From contig NZ_JAOQJE010000001.1 in assembly GCF_025567315.1 (NCBI RefSeq), forward strand, positions 124,001 through 188,000: a stretch of 64,000 nucleotides of DNA, in the 5' to 3' direction. Below, one piece after another: positions 44,213 to 53,026 of the stretch (the stretch's first letter is position 1; every line of letters starts with the position of its first letter). A program made the translations under genes and the position numbers. This stretch comes from Agathobaculum ammoniilyticum. Lineage in GTDB: Bacteria; Bacillota; Clostridia; Oscillospirales; Butyricicoccaceae. The notes beneath the pieces were generated by a model. It saw only the letters and a program-made list of their open reading frames with translations. It did not search any database and was not told the origin of the DNA.

Positions 44213-45220
44213 ATGAAAAAAAGAGTGTTTGCCGCGATTGCGGCTTTGACGATGCTGCTGGGCGGCTGCGCCGGCAGACAGACAGAAAACGCTTCGGATA
44301 ACGGCGACGGGCTGCGCGAACTGACGGTCGTACTCGATTGGTACCCGAACGCGCTGCACGCGTTCCTCTATCAGGCGGAAAAGGCGGGATATTTCGCGGA
44401 GGAAGGATTAACGGTCAATATCCAGCCGCCGGCCGGTGTCAATGACGCGATGAGCATGGTCGCGGCGGGCAAGGCGGATATCGGGCTGTACTACCAGCAG
44501 GATGTGATACAGGCGCGTGTCCAGCAGGATGTGCCGATCAAATCGATCGCTGCCGTCGTGCAGACACCGCTTAACATTGTTCTTTCGCTTAAGGATGAAA
44601 ATATCACAAAGCCGGAGGATCTGGTCGGCAAAACGGTCGGCTATGCCGGTACCGAGCTGTCGGAAGCGCTGATCCGCAGCGTTATGAAAAACAGCGGCGC
44701 TGATCCCTCGGATGTAACAATGGTGGATGTAGGCTTTGAACTGATGGCGTCCATGACGACCGGCAACGTGGATGCAACGATTGGGTGCCTAGTCAACCAT
44801 GAGGTGCCGCAGATGGAGAAGGAAGGTTTTGCGGTTAACTACTTCTTTCCGGATGATTTCGGCGTGCCGAAATATTACGAAGGGATTTTTTTGGCGAGCG
44901 ATGAAATGATAGCAAACGAGCCGGAAGTGCTGGCAGGATTCCTGCGCGCCTGCGCAAAGGGCTTTGATGATTTCCAGAGCAATACGGACGAGGTGCTGCA
45001 GGTGCTGCTGGACAATCAGGACGAGGCGAATTTCGCGCTCGATCCAGAGGTGGAGAAGCAGTCCTGCGAAACGCTTCTTCCGCTGATGGAGACAGCGGAT
45101 GCGCCTTTCCTCAGCCAGACCGAGGCGTGCTGGCAGGAGAACATTAACTGGATGTACGACGAAGGCCTGATTTCGGAAAAGCCGGATGTGTCAGAAGTCA
45201 TGGCGTCGATCGAATTTTGA
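44213..45220 (+). CDS. thiY: ABC transporter substrate-binding lipoprotein, predicted ThiY (NMT1/THI5-like)
   Basis: 335 residues. The lipoprotein signal has lipobox LLGGC at about residue 19. The mature domain is NMT1/THI5-like: VVLDWYPNALHAFLYQAEKA, VNDAMSMVAAGKADIGLYYQ and LVGKTVGYAGTELSEALI. ThiY relatives bind formylaminopyrimidine, a thiamin breakdown product that TenA and partners convert into HMP. An in-frame TTG directly before the ATG is less likely. A bidirectional terminator follows. Confidence 0.88.
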   Translation: MKKRVFAAIAALTMLLGGCAGRQTENASDNGDGLRELTVVLDWYPNALHAFLYQAEKAGYFAEEGLTVNIQPPAGVNDAMSMVAAGKADIGLYYQQDVIQARVQQDVPIKSIAAVVQTPLNIVLSLKDENITKPEDLVGKTVGYAGTELSEALIRSVMKNSGADPSDVTMVDVGFELMASMTTGNVDATIGCLVNHEVPQMEKEGFAVNYFFPDDFGVPKYYEGIFLASDEMIANEPEVLAGFLRACAKGFDDFQSNTDEVLQVLLDNQDEANFALDPEVEKQSCETLLPLMETADAPFLSQTEACWQENINWMYDEGLISEKPDVSEVMASIEF

Positions 45221-45229
45221 AATAAAAAT

Positions 45230-45276
45230 GACCGCACAGCGTGCAGCGTAAAAGCTGATGCTGTGCGGCTTGTTTT
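45230..45276. terminator. Bidirectional terminator at the end of the thiamin operon
   Basis: CCGCACAGC and GCTGTGCGG form a 9-bp stem with a longer loop; CTTGTTTTAT follows on the plus strand and an A-rich run precedes it, serving also the convergent LysR gene. Confidence 0.75.
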
Positions 45277-46147
45277 ATGCATTCCGGTAGGGCAGGTAGT
45301 CTAAAAAGCGTTTGACCGCTAGGGAAACCGTTTTATTATCCCGCAGCGCGAGGCCAATATTGCGGTGAGCCGGAACGTCAAGTTCTTTCGCGACAATGCG
45401 GTAGGGGATGCGCTTTAGAATGAGTTGGGGTAGGATGCTGACGCCAAGGCCGCTTTCCACCATGGACATGATCGCATAATCGTCCCAGGTCGTAAAGTGT
45501 ATGGGGGGATGGAGGTCACAGCGCTTGAGAATTTCGGAAACCTCCGTATTTGCTCCTTTTTCAAGCAGCAGAAACGGTTCGCTGCCAAAAGCGGAAACAG
45601 GGAAACGGCTGCAGTCCGCCAAAGGGTGCTGCACAGGGAGAACGGCAAGCAAAGGGTCCTGCTCTAAAAAGATGGTTTCCAGATCGGGATGCGCCGGCAG
45701 GCGCAGAAAGCCGCAATCGACCCTACCTTCCATGATCCAGGTTTCGATTTCCGTGTAATCGCCGAGCAGCAATTCATAATCTATATGGGGATAATCCTTT
45801 TGAAACGCACGGATGATGTTGGGCAGCCAGTGCGTTGCCACGCTGGAGAACGTGCCGATGCGGATCAGGCCGGACTGCAGGCCGTTCAATTCCTCCACCT
45901 GCATTTGCAGCTTGCGGTATTCCTCGCAGACGCGCTTCGCATACGGCAGGAGCGTGAGACCGTCCGACGTGAGGCGAACGCCAGCCCGCCCGCGTTCAAG
46001 CAGGGAGACGCGCCACTCGTTTTCCAGATCGCGGATCATGCGGCTGATACCGGACTGCGAATAGGAAAGCATCTCGGCAGCCTTGGTAAAGCTTCCGCAT
46101 TCCACGGTTCGGATCAATGCGAGATATTTTTGAATATTCCCATCCAT
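45275..46147 (-). CDS. LysR-family transcriptional regulator
   Basis: About 290 residues. The N-terminal HTH is clear (YLALIRTVECGSFTKAAEML, SYSQSGISRMIRDLENEW, LLERGRAGVRLTSDG), followed by a periplasmic-binding-like effector domain (LIRIGTFSSVATHWLPNIIR, DYELLLGDYTEIETWI). The ATG at 46147 is chosen because the family begins a few residues before this helix and AGGATGGGAC lies upstream. It is divergent from the YbaK-like gene, its most likely target, but the ligand is unknown. Confidence 0.9.
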   Translation of the reverse strand: MDGNIQKYLALIRTVECGSFTKAAEMLSYSQSGISRMIRDLENEWRVSLLERGRAGVRLTSDGLTLLPYAKRVCEEYRKLQMQVEELNGLQSGLIRIGTFSSVATHWLPNIIRAFQKDYPHIDYELLLGDYTEIETWIMEGRVDCGFLRLPAHPDLETIFLEQDPLLAVLPVQHPLADCSRFPVSAFGSEPFLLLEKGANTEVSEILKRCDLHPPIHFTTWDDYAIMSMVESGLGVSILPQLILKRIPYRIVAKELDVPAHRNIGLALRDNKTVSLAVKRFLDYLPYRNA

Positions 46148-46269
46148 ATGCCATGTCCCATCCTTTACATCTGATTTTATCATGGTTTGCATGAAAAACA
46201 TTCGTTTTTGTAATTTATAAAAATATGGTACAGTATATTTGTCGATGATGCAAGGGAAAGAGGCAAAAA

Positions 46270-46809
46270 ATGTTTTATGTTAGCGAGATTCAAACCACAG
46301 CGCCTGTGGTGTACAAAACACCGCTTCAAAAATCTGTTTATGAGACGCTGGAGCGGCTTCAGATTCCGTTTGAGCGCGTGGATACGGATGAGGCGGTCAC
46401 CATGGAGGATTGCGCCAGTATCAACCGAAAGCTGCAAATGGATATGGTGAAAACCCTGTTCCTCTGCAACCGGCAGCAGACGTCGTTTTATTTGTTTGTC
46501 ACGAAAGGGGATAAGGCGTTCCGGTCCGGAGCCTTCAGCAAAGCGTTGGAGATTGCGCGTGTTTCGTTTGCGCCTGCGGAGAGCCTTTTGGAGATGCTGG
46601 GGACAAAGGTCGGGGCTGCGACGGTATTCAGCGCTTTGCTGGACCGGCAGAACCATGTGCAGCTCGTCTTCGATCGGGAGGTGGCGGATGCGGCATGGTA
46701 TGGGTGCAGTGATGGGACTACGACGGGCTATATGAAAATACAGACAGCGGATATTATGAAAAAATTTCTTCCGTTTGTCAACCATGCGGCAATCGTGATC
46801 GAGGTGTGA
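46270..46809 (+). CDS. YbaK/prolyl-tRNA editing domain protein (PrdX-like)
   Basis: 179 residues. It is a stand-alone YbaK/INS-type editing domain, with VYETLERLQIPFERVDTDEA, the lysine in MDMVKTLFLCNRQQTSFYLF, and FAPAESLLEMLGTKVGAATV near the C-terminal part. Such proteins hydrolyse misacylated tRNA(Pro), for instance Ala-tRNA(Pro). It is followed after two bases by proB, so proline charging accuracy and proline synthesis are linked in one transcript. The divergent LysR gene may regulate it. Confidence 0.85.
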   Translation: MFYVSEIQTTAPVVYKTPLQKSVYETLERLQIPFERVDTDEAVTMEDCASINRKLQMDMVKTLFLCNRQQTSFYLFVTKGDKAFRSGAFSKALEIARVSFAPAESLLEMLGTKVGAATVFSALLDRQNHVQLVFDREVADAAWYGCSDGTTTGYMKIQTADIMKKFLPFVNHAAIVIEV

Positions 46810-46811
46810 AA

Positions 46812-47606
46812 ATGGGATTATATCAGAACCGGATTGTTATAAAGGTAGGGACATCGACGCTGACGAACGAATGGGGAAAAAGCGACTTCCGATCCTTTGA
46901 CCGGCTGGCCTGCGTGCTTTCCGGCGTGCAGAATATGGGGTATGAGGTCATACTGGTTTCTTCCGGCGCGATTGCGGTAGGGAAAAATAAGCTCAACCTG
47001 CAGGCCGCAGAAAGTATGCGGCACAAGCAGGCCGCCGCAGCGGTAGGACAGTGCAGCATCATGTTCCTGTACGATAAATTTTTTGGGGATTACGATAAAA
47101 CGATTGCCCAGATTTTGCTGAATGCGGACGATATGGAGCAGGAGGAGAAAAAGGAAAACCTGATCCATACCTTTGATACCCTGCTTGAGCTGGGAATCAT
47201 TCCGGTCGTCAATGAAAATGATTCGGTCAGCTATACGGAAATAGAGTCGGACGAAAAGCTGTTCGGAGACAACGATATGCTTTCCGCCATTGTCGCAGTC
47301 CTATGTCGGGCTGGAAAGCTGATTATCCTCTCGGATATCGACGGATTGTACGACAGCGATCCCCGTCTCCATCCAAACGCAAAGCTGCTCAGCCGGGTAG
47401 AATGCATAGACGAAAGCAAATATGCACTAGCAGGCGGCGCAGGCTCGCGGCGGGGGACAGGAGGGATGCGCACCAAATTAAAGGCCGCGGAGCTGGCAGT
47501 CTCCCAGGGGATCGATACAATCATTGCCAATGGCAGGCATCCGGACGCGATCTATGAAATCATCAGAGGAGGCGTTTCGGGAACACTGTTCCCGGGAAAG
47601 CTGTGA
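46812..47606 (+). CDS. proB: Glutamate 5-kinase ProB
   Basis: 264 residues, a short form without the C-terminal PUA domain. ProB phosphorylates glutamate, the first step of proline synthesis. Amino-acid-kinase motifs are RIVIKVGTSTLTNEWG, VILVSSGAIAVG, ELGIIPVVNENDSVSYTEIE, LLSDIDGLY-type LIILSDIDGLYDSDPRLHP and GSRRGTGGMRTKLKAAELA. ATG at 46812 is preferred over GTG at 46806, which overlaps the upstream stop. The next enzyme gene proA is not downstream here. Confidence 0.92.
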   Translation: MGLYQNRIVIKVGTSTLTNEWGKSDFRSFDRLACVLSGVQNMGYEVILVSSGAIAVGKNKLNLQAAESMRHKQAAAAVGQCSIMFLYDKFFGDYDKTIAQILLNADDMEQEEKKENLIHTFDTLLELGIIPVVNENDSVSYTEIESDEKLFGDNDMLSAIVAVLCRAGKLIILSDIDGLYDSDPRLHPNAKLLSRVECIDESKYALAGGAGSRRGTGGMRTKLKAAELAVSQGIDTIIANGRHPDAIYEIIRGGVSGTLFPGKL

Positions 47607-47660
47607 ATCGGCGCCAAGACGGGAATCTCTTAAAATAAAGTAAATTTTGCGGCAATAGTC

Positions 47661-47690
47661 TTGACTTCATCAAAGGATAGTGCTTATATA
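47661..47690 (+). promoter_or_regulatory. Promoter of the AI-2E family transporter gene
   Basis: TTGACT at 47661-47666 with TTATAT/TATATA at 47684-47690, 17-18 bases apart, about 30 bases ahead of the coding start. Confidence 0.55.
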
Positions 47691-47725
47691 GAGATACTTA
47701 TATTGTGCAAGAGGGGTTCAAGGCG

Positions 47726-48895
47726 TTGAATTTGAATAGAGACAATATCCTGAAAATCATGGGGCTGATCCTATTTACGGTGCTCCTCTATGCCGGACTG
47801 CAGAACACAAAGCTGTTTGCCGATGCGTTGCGCTATCTGTTCGGACTTATGGCGCCGTTTGTGATCGGCGGCTGTATTGCGTTTGTGCTGAATGTGCCGA
47901 TGCGCTTTTTTGAAACCAAGCTGTTTTCCCGCCTTAAACGGGCGAAAGGGAAAAGGGCCGGCAAGGCGAAGCGCATTTTCAGCCTGATCCTTACGCTTGT
48001 TGTGGTTGGCGGCGTGATTGCCATTATGCTGTTCCTGATCGTGCCGGAGCTGTATCAGTCCTTTTCTGCGATCGGCAGAGAAATGTCCTATGCCCGCGTG
48101 CGCATCCCGCAGCTTTTGGACGAAGCAACCGCGCTTTTGCCGATGTTTGAAAGCGAAATTGCTTCAATTAAGGACAGCTTCCTTAATGTGGACTGGAAGG
48201 CAATCGGTTCCATGCTGATGGAATTTTTCCGGAACGGGAATATCCTGAGCAATACAGTCAGCATTGCGACCTCGGTGGTCAGCGGCTTTGCCAACGCCAT
48301 CATCGGCATTGTTTTCGCCATATATATTTTGCTGCAGAAGGAAAATCTTGGGCGGCAGTTCCGACGCCTGTTTTATGCGTTCCTGCCAGAAAAACAGGTT
48401 GACCGTTTCCTCATGGTCTGCGGTCTGACCTCATCTTCCTTTAACAGCTTCCTGTCCGGCCAGTGCCTGGAAGCCTTCATCTTGGGAATGATGTTTTTCG
48501 TCAGCATGTCGGTTTTCCAGATGCCTTATGCTTTGGTTATCGCGGTCCTGATCGGCATTACGGCGTTAATTCCGATTTTCGGCGCGTTTATTGGCTGTAT
48601 TGTCGGCGCTTTTCTGATTTTGATTGTCAGCCCGATAAAGGCGCTGTGGTTTATCGTTCTGTTTTTGGTGCTGCAGCAGATCGAGGGGAACGTAATTTAT
48701 CCCCGTGTGGTGGGCAGCTCGGTGGGCCTTCCCTCCATCTGGGTGCTGGCGGCGGTAACGCTGGGCGCGAGTCTGGGCGGTGTGCTGGGCATTTTGTTTG
48801 CCATTCCGGTATTCTCCGTCATATATACTCTGCTGCGGACGGATGTCCGCGCCCGTATCAGGGAACGCGGGATTGCGGAGGGTAAAATCAAATAG
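47726..48895 (+). CDS. AI-2E family transporter (PerM/YdiK-like membrane protein)
   Basis: About 389 residues with some eight membrane segments of the AI-2E_transport family (PF01594). The family's GIVFAIYILLQKENL region, GQCLEAFILGMMFFVSMSVF and GITALIPIFGAFIGCIVGAF are visible, with QQIEGNVIYPRVVGSSVGLP near the end as the signature. Some members move AI-2, others sodium or protons; the substrate is not predictable. TTG at 47726 has GAGGGG nine bases ahead and is preferred over GTG at 47705. Confidence 0.88.
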   Translation: MNLNRDNILKIMGLILFTVLLYAGLQNTKLFADALRYLFGLMAPFVIGGCIAFVLNVPMRFFETKLFSRLKRAKGKRAGKAKRIFSLILTLVVVGGVIAIMLFLIVPELYQSFSAIGREMSYARVRIPQLLDEATALLPMFESEIASIKDSFLNVDWKAIGSMLMEFFRNGNILSNTVSIATSVVSGFANAIIGIVFAIYILLQKENLGRQFRRLFYAFLPEKQVDRFLMVCGLTSSSFNSFLSGQCLEAFILGMMFFVSMSVFQMPYALVIAVLIGITALIPIFGAFIGCIVGAFLILIVSPIKALWFIVLFLVLQQIEGNVIYPRVVGSSVGLPSIWVLAAVTLGASLGGVLGILFAIPVFSVIYTLLRTDVRARIRERGIAEGKIK

Positions 48896-48910
48896 TGTTG
48901 AAAAGGAGTC

Positions 48911-48945
48911 AAAAAGGGTCCGTATCGCTTTGATACGGACCCTTT
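48911..48945. terminator. Bidirectional terminator
   Basis: AAAGGGTCCGTATC and GATACGGACCCTTT form a 14-bp stem with a five-base loop between the AI-2E gene and the convergent M13 peptidase gene. Confidence 0.9.
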
Positions 48946-48978
48946 CGAATTTCTTTGTACAATTAGTAGGGATTTTTT

Positions 48979-51333
48979 TTACCAGATCGCCACGCGGTCC
49001 TCGGGCGCAATCCACATACCGTCGCCCTCGGTGATACCGAAAGTGGTGTAGAATGCGTCAAGCGTTTGCAGCACGCGGTTGGCGCGCAGCTTATCCGGTG
49101 CGTGTACGTCGACTGTCGTATAATACGCAGCGGTTTCGCGCGGCATGGTAGAGCACCAGGTGTTCGCCATGGCGCGGAACATAGCTTTCAGATCGGGATT
49201 GGTTTCGCGCTGGACGGCTTCCAGTATGCACTGCGCCGCGCCGAGATCGGCGATGTTCTCCGAAAGGGTGAGCGCGCCGTTACAGGTGATGCCGGGCGCG
49301 GCTTCCACGCCGTCATAGAAAGCGGTCACTTCATCGCAGAGCTGTTGGAAAGCGGCGTAGTCCTCCGCCGTCCACCAGTCGGCGGCGTTGCCGTTCTTGT
49401 CGTACTTGGCTCCATTGTTGTCAAAGGCGTGCGTAATCTCGTGCGCGATGATGTAGCCGATGCCGCCGAGGTTCTCCTCACGCGAGGCGTTCACGTCATA
49501 CAGCGGAGCTTGCAGGATGCCCGCAGGAAATACGATTTCATTGCTGGAGGGTACATAGCAGGCGTTGACCGTATAAGCCGCCATCGGCCACAGGCCCTTG
49601 TTGACCGGCTGGCCCTGCCACTTGATCAGCATCTGCTGCTGCGCTTTCAGCAGGGTGATGATATTGTCAAAGTAGCTGCCGCCCTCGTCCGCGGTTTTGA
49701 GCGTCACGCCCTTGAAATAGTCATTCCACTTGCCTTCATCCGGATAGCCGACCTTGACGCCCAGCGCGTCCAGCTTTTCGATTGCTTTCGCCTTGGTCGC
49801 GTCGCTCATCCAGTCGAGCGAGCGGATGCGGCTCTCGTAGATGTCAATGAAGTCGTATACCATATCCTCCACATCGGCCTTGGCTTCCTCGGAGAAGTAT
49901 TCCGCAGCGTACAGGCGGCCCAGCTCGTCGGACAAATACTGCTGGACAAGCTGGGTGGCCAGGGCTTCGTCGCTCAGCGTGCCGGAGATGCCGAGGAAAG
50001 CTTCCTGATAGGCGTCGGAGGCATCCTGGAAATCCTGGCTGAGCATGCCGCCGTAGCCTGCAAGGATGGTCAGGCGCAGATAGGCTTTCAGGTCGGTCAG
50101 GTGCTCCTCGGTGAAATATTTGGGCGAGGCTTCAAGCAGGCCGATGTCGGAAACGACGATCTGGTCGTCCGAGCGGGCCAGGCCGGATTGCGCGTAGATA
50201 TCGTCTAGGTCGAGCGTGGGATAGAGCGACTTCAGTTCATCCATGGTGTAGACGTTGTAGGTCTTGTCCACATTGCCGTAGTCCTGCCGGTCGAGCGCGT
50301 GTGTGGACAGTTCCTTTTCCATTTCCCAAATGCGCTGCGCGTCCGCCGCAGCGCTCGCTTCGTCTGCGCCGCCGATTTCAAACAGCGTTTGGATATAGGT
50401 CAGGTACGCGTCCTTCTGGCTCCCACCATTGGCATATGTGTCCTTGCTCAGCGAGGGGGAGAAGGCGGAAAAGCCGACCGTATAGCGGGTGGAGTCCTTC
50501 GCGTCCGCCGAAAGCGTGAAGCCGACCAGCGCGTTGCCCGCCAGCTCCTCTGCGAGCTGCTTTTTGACCTCCATCACCTCGTCTACGCTCTGCGCGGCTT
50601 CGGCTGCTTCCAGATAGGGACGGATCGGCTCGATACCCGCCATATTGCGCGCGTTCCAATCGAGGATATTGGTATACAGCGCGGCGATGCGCTGCGCGTC
50701 CTCGCCCACGGGGTTCGCAACCGTGCGCTCGATCAGATTGTTGAGCGGCTCGGTGTCGTACATCTTTTCATACAGCGTGCCCGTGGAGGACTGGCCTGCC
50801 GGAATGACCGAGCTGTCCAGCCAATCCTTGTTGACCGAAGCATAGAAATCGTCCTTCAGGTTGGAGCCGAACAGGGTATAGGTACGGTGGATGAACTTGT
50901 CGAGTTGTTCCATGGTGACGTTCTCATCCGGCGAAAAGGTTGTGGACGAGGTGCCGGCAACAATACCGGCGGCGAACACGTCCGCCAGCTCCTCCTTCGC
51001 CCAGGCGGGGACGTCGGTGAAGTTGGACGCCGGATAACCCTTGCGGGCGTTGTCGCCCTGCGGGGCGGGCAGGCCGCCGAACGCGCGCTGCAGCATGACG
51101 AGCGCCTCGGCGCGGGTGACGGGGGCGTTTTCCCGCAGGTTTCCGTCTGGGTCGCCGTGCATCACATCCGCAGCGGTCACGCCGGGGTTGTAGTCGTCCG
51201 CCGCGGCGATGAGCGCGGCGCAGACTTCACCACGGGCAGCGGGAATCTCGCTGTCTGCCGCGAGCGCGGCGGGAAGCGAGGCCAGCAGAGCGGCGGCTGC
51301 CAGGGCGGATGCAAGGATTTGTTTTGCTTTCAT
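48979..51333 (-). CDS. M13-family zinc metallopeptidase (neprilysin/PepO-like) with SLH region
   Basis: 784 residues. A signal peptide (MKAKQILASALAAAALLASL...ALA) is followed by an SLH region of about 130 residues (NAPVTRAEALVMLQRAFGG, NFTDVPAWAKEELADVFAAG). The M13 peptidase follows: DDFYASVNKDWLDSS at its start, zinc motif GYIIAHEITHAFDNNGA, the third ligand ENIADLGA, and the C-terminal catalytic-domain end. M13 enzymes cut oligopeptides, so this one probably trims peptides at the cell surface. The ATG at 51333 is chosen as the signal-peptide start with GGAGAGGA in front. Confidence 0.92.
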   Translation of the reverse strand: MKAKQILASALAAAALLASLPAALAADSEIPAARGEVCAALIAAADDYNPGVTAADVMHGDPDGNLRENAPVTRAEALVMLQRAFGGLPAPQGDNARKGYPASNFTDVPAWAKEELADVFAAGIVAGTSSTTFSPDENVTMEQLDKFIHRTYTLFGSNLKDDFYASVNKDWLDSSVIPAGQSSTGTLYEKMYDTEPLNNLIERTVANPVGEDAQRIAALYTNILDWNARNMAGIEPIRPYLEAAEAAQSVDEVMEVKKQLAEELAGNALVGFTLSADAKDSTRYTVGFSAFSPSLSKDTYANGGSQKDAYLTYIQTLFEIGGADEASAAADAQRIWEMEKELSTHALDRQDYGNVDKTYNVYTMDELKSLYPTLDLDDIYAQSGLARSDDQIVVSDIGLLEASPKYFTEEHLTDLKAYLRLTILAGYGGMLSQDFQDASDAYQEAFLGISGTLSDEALATQLVQQYLSDELGRLYAAEYFSEEAKADVEDMVYDFIDIYESRIRSLDWMSDATKAKAIEKLDALGVKVGYPDEGKWNDYFKGVTLKTADEGGSYFDNIITLLKAQQQMLIKWQGQPVNKGLWPMAAYTVNACYVPSSNEIVFPAGILQAPLYDVNASREENLGGIGYIIAHEITHAFDNNGAKYDKNGNAADWWTAEDYAAFQQLCDEVTAFYDGVEAAPGITCNGALTLSENIADLGAAQCILEAVQRETNPDLKAMFRAMANTWCSTMPRETAAYYTTVDVHAPDKLRANRVLQTLDAFYTTFGITEGDGMWIAPEDRVAIW

Positions 51334-51371
51334 AAGCGGTCCTCTCCTAACTATATTATTGAAATGATACA

Positions 51372-51400
51372 ATTGTACAATGAGGCATTTGCCTTGTCAA
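51372..51400 (-). promoter_or_regulatory. Promoter of the M13 peptidase gene
   Basis: Minus strand TTGACA (51400-51395) and TACAAT (51377-51372), 17 bases apart. The -10 element lies within TACAATTGTA, a short palindrome. Confidence 0.75.
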
Positions 51401-51529
51401 GTGCCATATTGTACATATATTATATATACAAAATAGCATGGAAGATGAACCCTGTCAAGCAACTTTTCCATAAAAGCAGGAGGTACATATTAAGATTGCG
51501 TAAATGCGAAAAAAAGAAATAGAAAATTG

Positions 51530-51558
51530 TTTACATTATCTAAATGTAATGGTAAAAT
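51530..51558 (+). promoter_or_regulatory. Promoter of the first SLH paralogue
   Basis: TTTACA at 51530-51535 and TAAAAT at 51553-51558 with 17-base spacing; AAAGGAGG lies just before the start codon. Confidence 0.65.
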
Positions 51559-51603
51559 AAATCAAACAGCAGTCAAGCTGCTGTAGTAAAAGGAGGCAGA
51601 AAG

Positions 51604-52974
51604 ATGAAAACAAAATTAAGGATTGTGCTGGCATCCGTGCTGGTAGCGGCGGGCCTTGCGGTAACCGCAGGTGCTGCAAGCTATGATAATTGCGCTGATC
51701 AGCTCAAGGATTTGGGACTGTTTCAGGGTACGGAGGACGGGTATGAGCTTGACCGCGCACCGACCCGCGGCGAGGCTGCAACCATGCTGGTACGTCTGCT
51801 CGGTAAGGAAGCGGAAGCGAAAGAGCTTACTTATGAGGCTCCGTTTACCGATCTGGATGACTGGCAGAAGCCGTACGTCCAGTATCTGTATGATAATAAG
51901 CTGACCAATGGCGCGACCGAAACGACCTTTGAGCCGGAAGAGGCCTGCTCCGCGCAGATGTACACGACGTTCCTGCTCCGCGCGCTCGGTTACAGCGATG
52001 CGGCAGAGGGCGATTTCACCTATGACGCGGCGATTGATTTCGGCGAGACCATCGGCCTGGTCGACTATGCCAACTGCAATGAGAGCGCGTTCCTGCGCGA
52101 CCATGTGGCGGCGATGAGCCTGACTGCGCTGAACACCGACGTGAAGGGCGAGACCGAGACCAAACTGCTGGAGAAGCTGGTGGCGGATGGCGCCGTAGAC
52201 GAAGCCAAGGCGGAAAGCCTGCTGGCGTTCTTTGACAATTATGATGCCTATGTGGAAGCGACCGCCGCTATGGGCGACGCGACCAAGATGGACGTTTCCG
52301 CTGATGTTTCCGCCAGCGTTGCGCTGGGCGATCAGCAGGTCATGAGCCTGTCCATGCCGATGGAAATTAAGGCGGACATGGATATGGAGAGCCTGGATCA
52401 GTCCAAGATGGCCGTTACGGGTACGATAGAAGTGACAATCGATGAATCCCTAGTGGAAGAGGGTGCGGATACATCGTTTGAAATGCCGATGGAGTACTAC
52501 TACACGGATGGCGTTTACTACATGAATATGGGCGATCAGAAGGTTAAGATGGAGATGTCCATGGAGGATGCGATGTCCCAGATGGGCGATCTGACGGACC
52601 TTCAGAACAGCGAGCCGATCTGCCTGATCGAGTCGATCACGAAGTCCGGCAGCACAATGACGGTGACCTATTCTTCGGCTGGCATGAGTGGCCTGGTGAA
52701 TTCTGTTCTGGATTCCATGAATATTGACACTGCGGCAGAAGGCGTAGCGATCGATATCGGCGAGGTCATCTCCAAGGCGACAGTTTCCAATGGTAAGATC
52801 AGCGGCATGGATATGAACATGAAGATGACCATGACGGTTGAGGGTCAGACCATGACCATGGATATGAACATGAAGTGCGACATCAACTCGATTGGAAATG
52901 TAACGATCACGCTTCCGAGCGATCTGGACAGCTACACTGACCTGATCGGTGGCGCGGATGAGGCTGCTGCATAA
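51604..52974 (+). CDS. SLH surface protein with methionine-rich C-terminal domain
   Basis: 456 residues. A signal peptide (MKTKLRIVLASVLVAAGLAV) is followed by SLH-like repeats to about residue 170 (CADQLKDLGLFQGTEDGYEL, RAPTRGEAATMLVRLLG, PFTDLDDWQKPYVQYLYDN, CSAQMYTTFLLRALGY). The C-terminal half is a beta-rich lipoprotein-like domain unusually rich in methionine, including KMEMSMEDAMSQMGD and MDMNMKMTMTVEGQTMTMDM. Its SLH half is clearly paralogous to the gene at 54.1 kb, while the C-terminal halves differ greatly in composition. Function unknown; wall-anchored binding or a sacrificial antioxidant role could be imagined. Confidence 0.82.
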   Translation: MKTKLRIVLASVLVAAGLAVTAGAASYDNCADQLKDLGLFQGTEDGYELDRAPTRGEAATMLVRLLGKEAEAKELTYEAPFTDLDDWQKPYVQYLYDNKLTNGATETTFEPEEACSAQMYTTFLLRALGYSDAAEGDFTYDAAIDFGETIGLVDYANCNESAFLRDHVAAMSLTALNTDVKGETETKLLEKLVADGAVDEAKAESLLAFFDNYDAYVEATAAMGDATKMDVSADVSASVALGDQQVMSLSMPMEIKADMDMESLDQSKMAVTGTIEVTIDESLVEEGADTSFEMPMEYYYTDGVYYMNMGDQKVKMEMSMEDAMSQMGDLTDLQNSEPICLIESITKSGSTMTVTYSSAGMSGLVNSVLDSMNIDTAAEGVAIDIGEVISKATVSNGKISGMDMNMKMTMTVEGQTMTMDMNMKCDINSIGNVTITLPSDLDSYTDLIGGADEAAA

Positions 52975-52996
52975 CAGAAACAGTGTGAAATAAAAG

Positions 52997-53026
52997 GCGG
53001 AACGGCTTTTGCCGTTCCGCTTTTTT
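52997..53026. terminator. Bidirectional terminator between SLH paralogue 1 and ldh
   Basis: GCGGAACGGC and GCCGTTCCGC form a perfect 10-bp stem with a TTTT loop and T-runs on both strands. Confidence 0.92.

Noticed and set aside
52840..52880. Near-repeat of methionine codons as a tandem DNA repeat or microsatellite
   Set aside because: The codon pattern follows the protein sequence with varied spacing and no exact repeat unit, so it is a coding composition effect.
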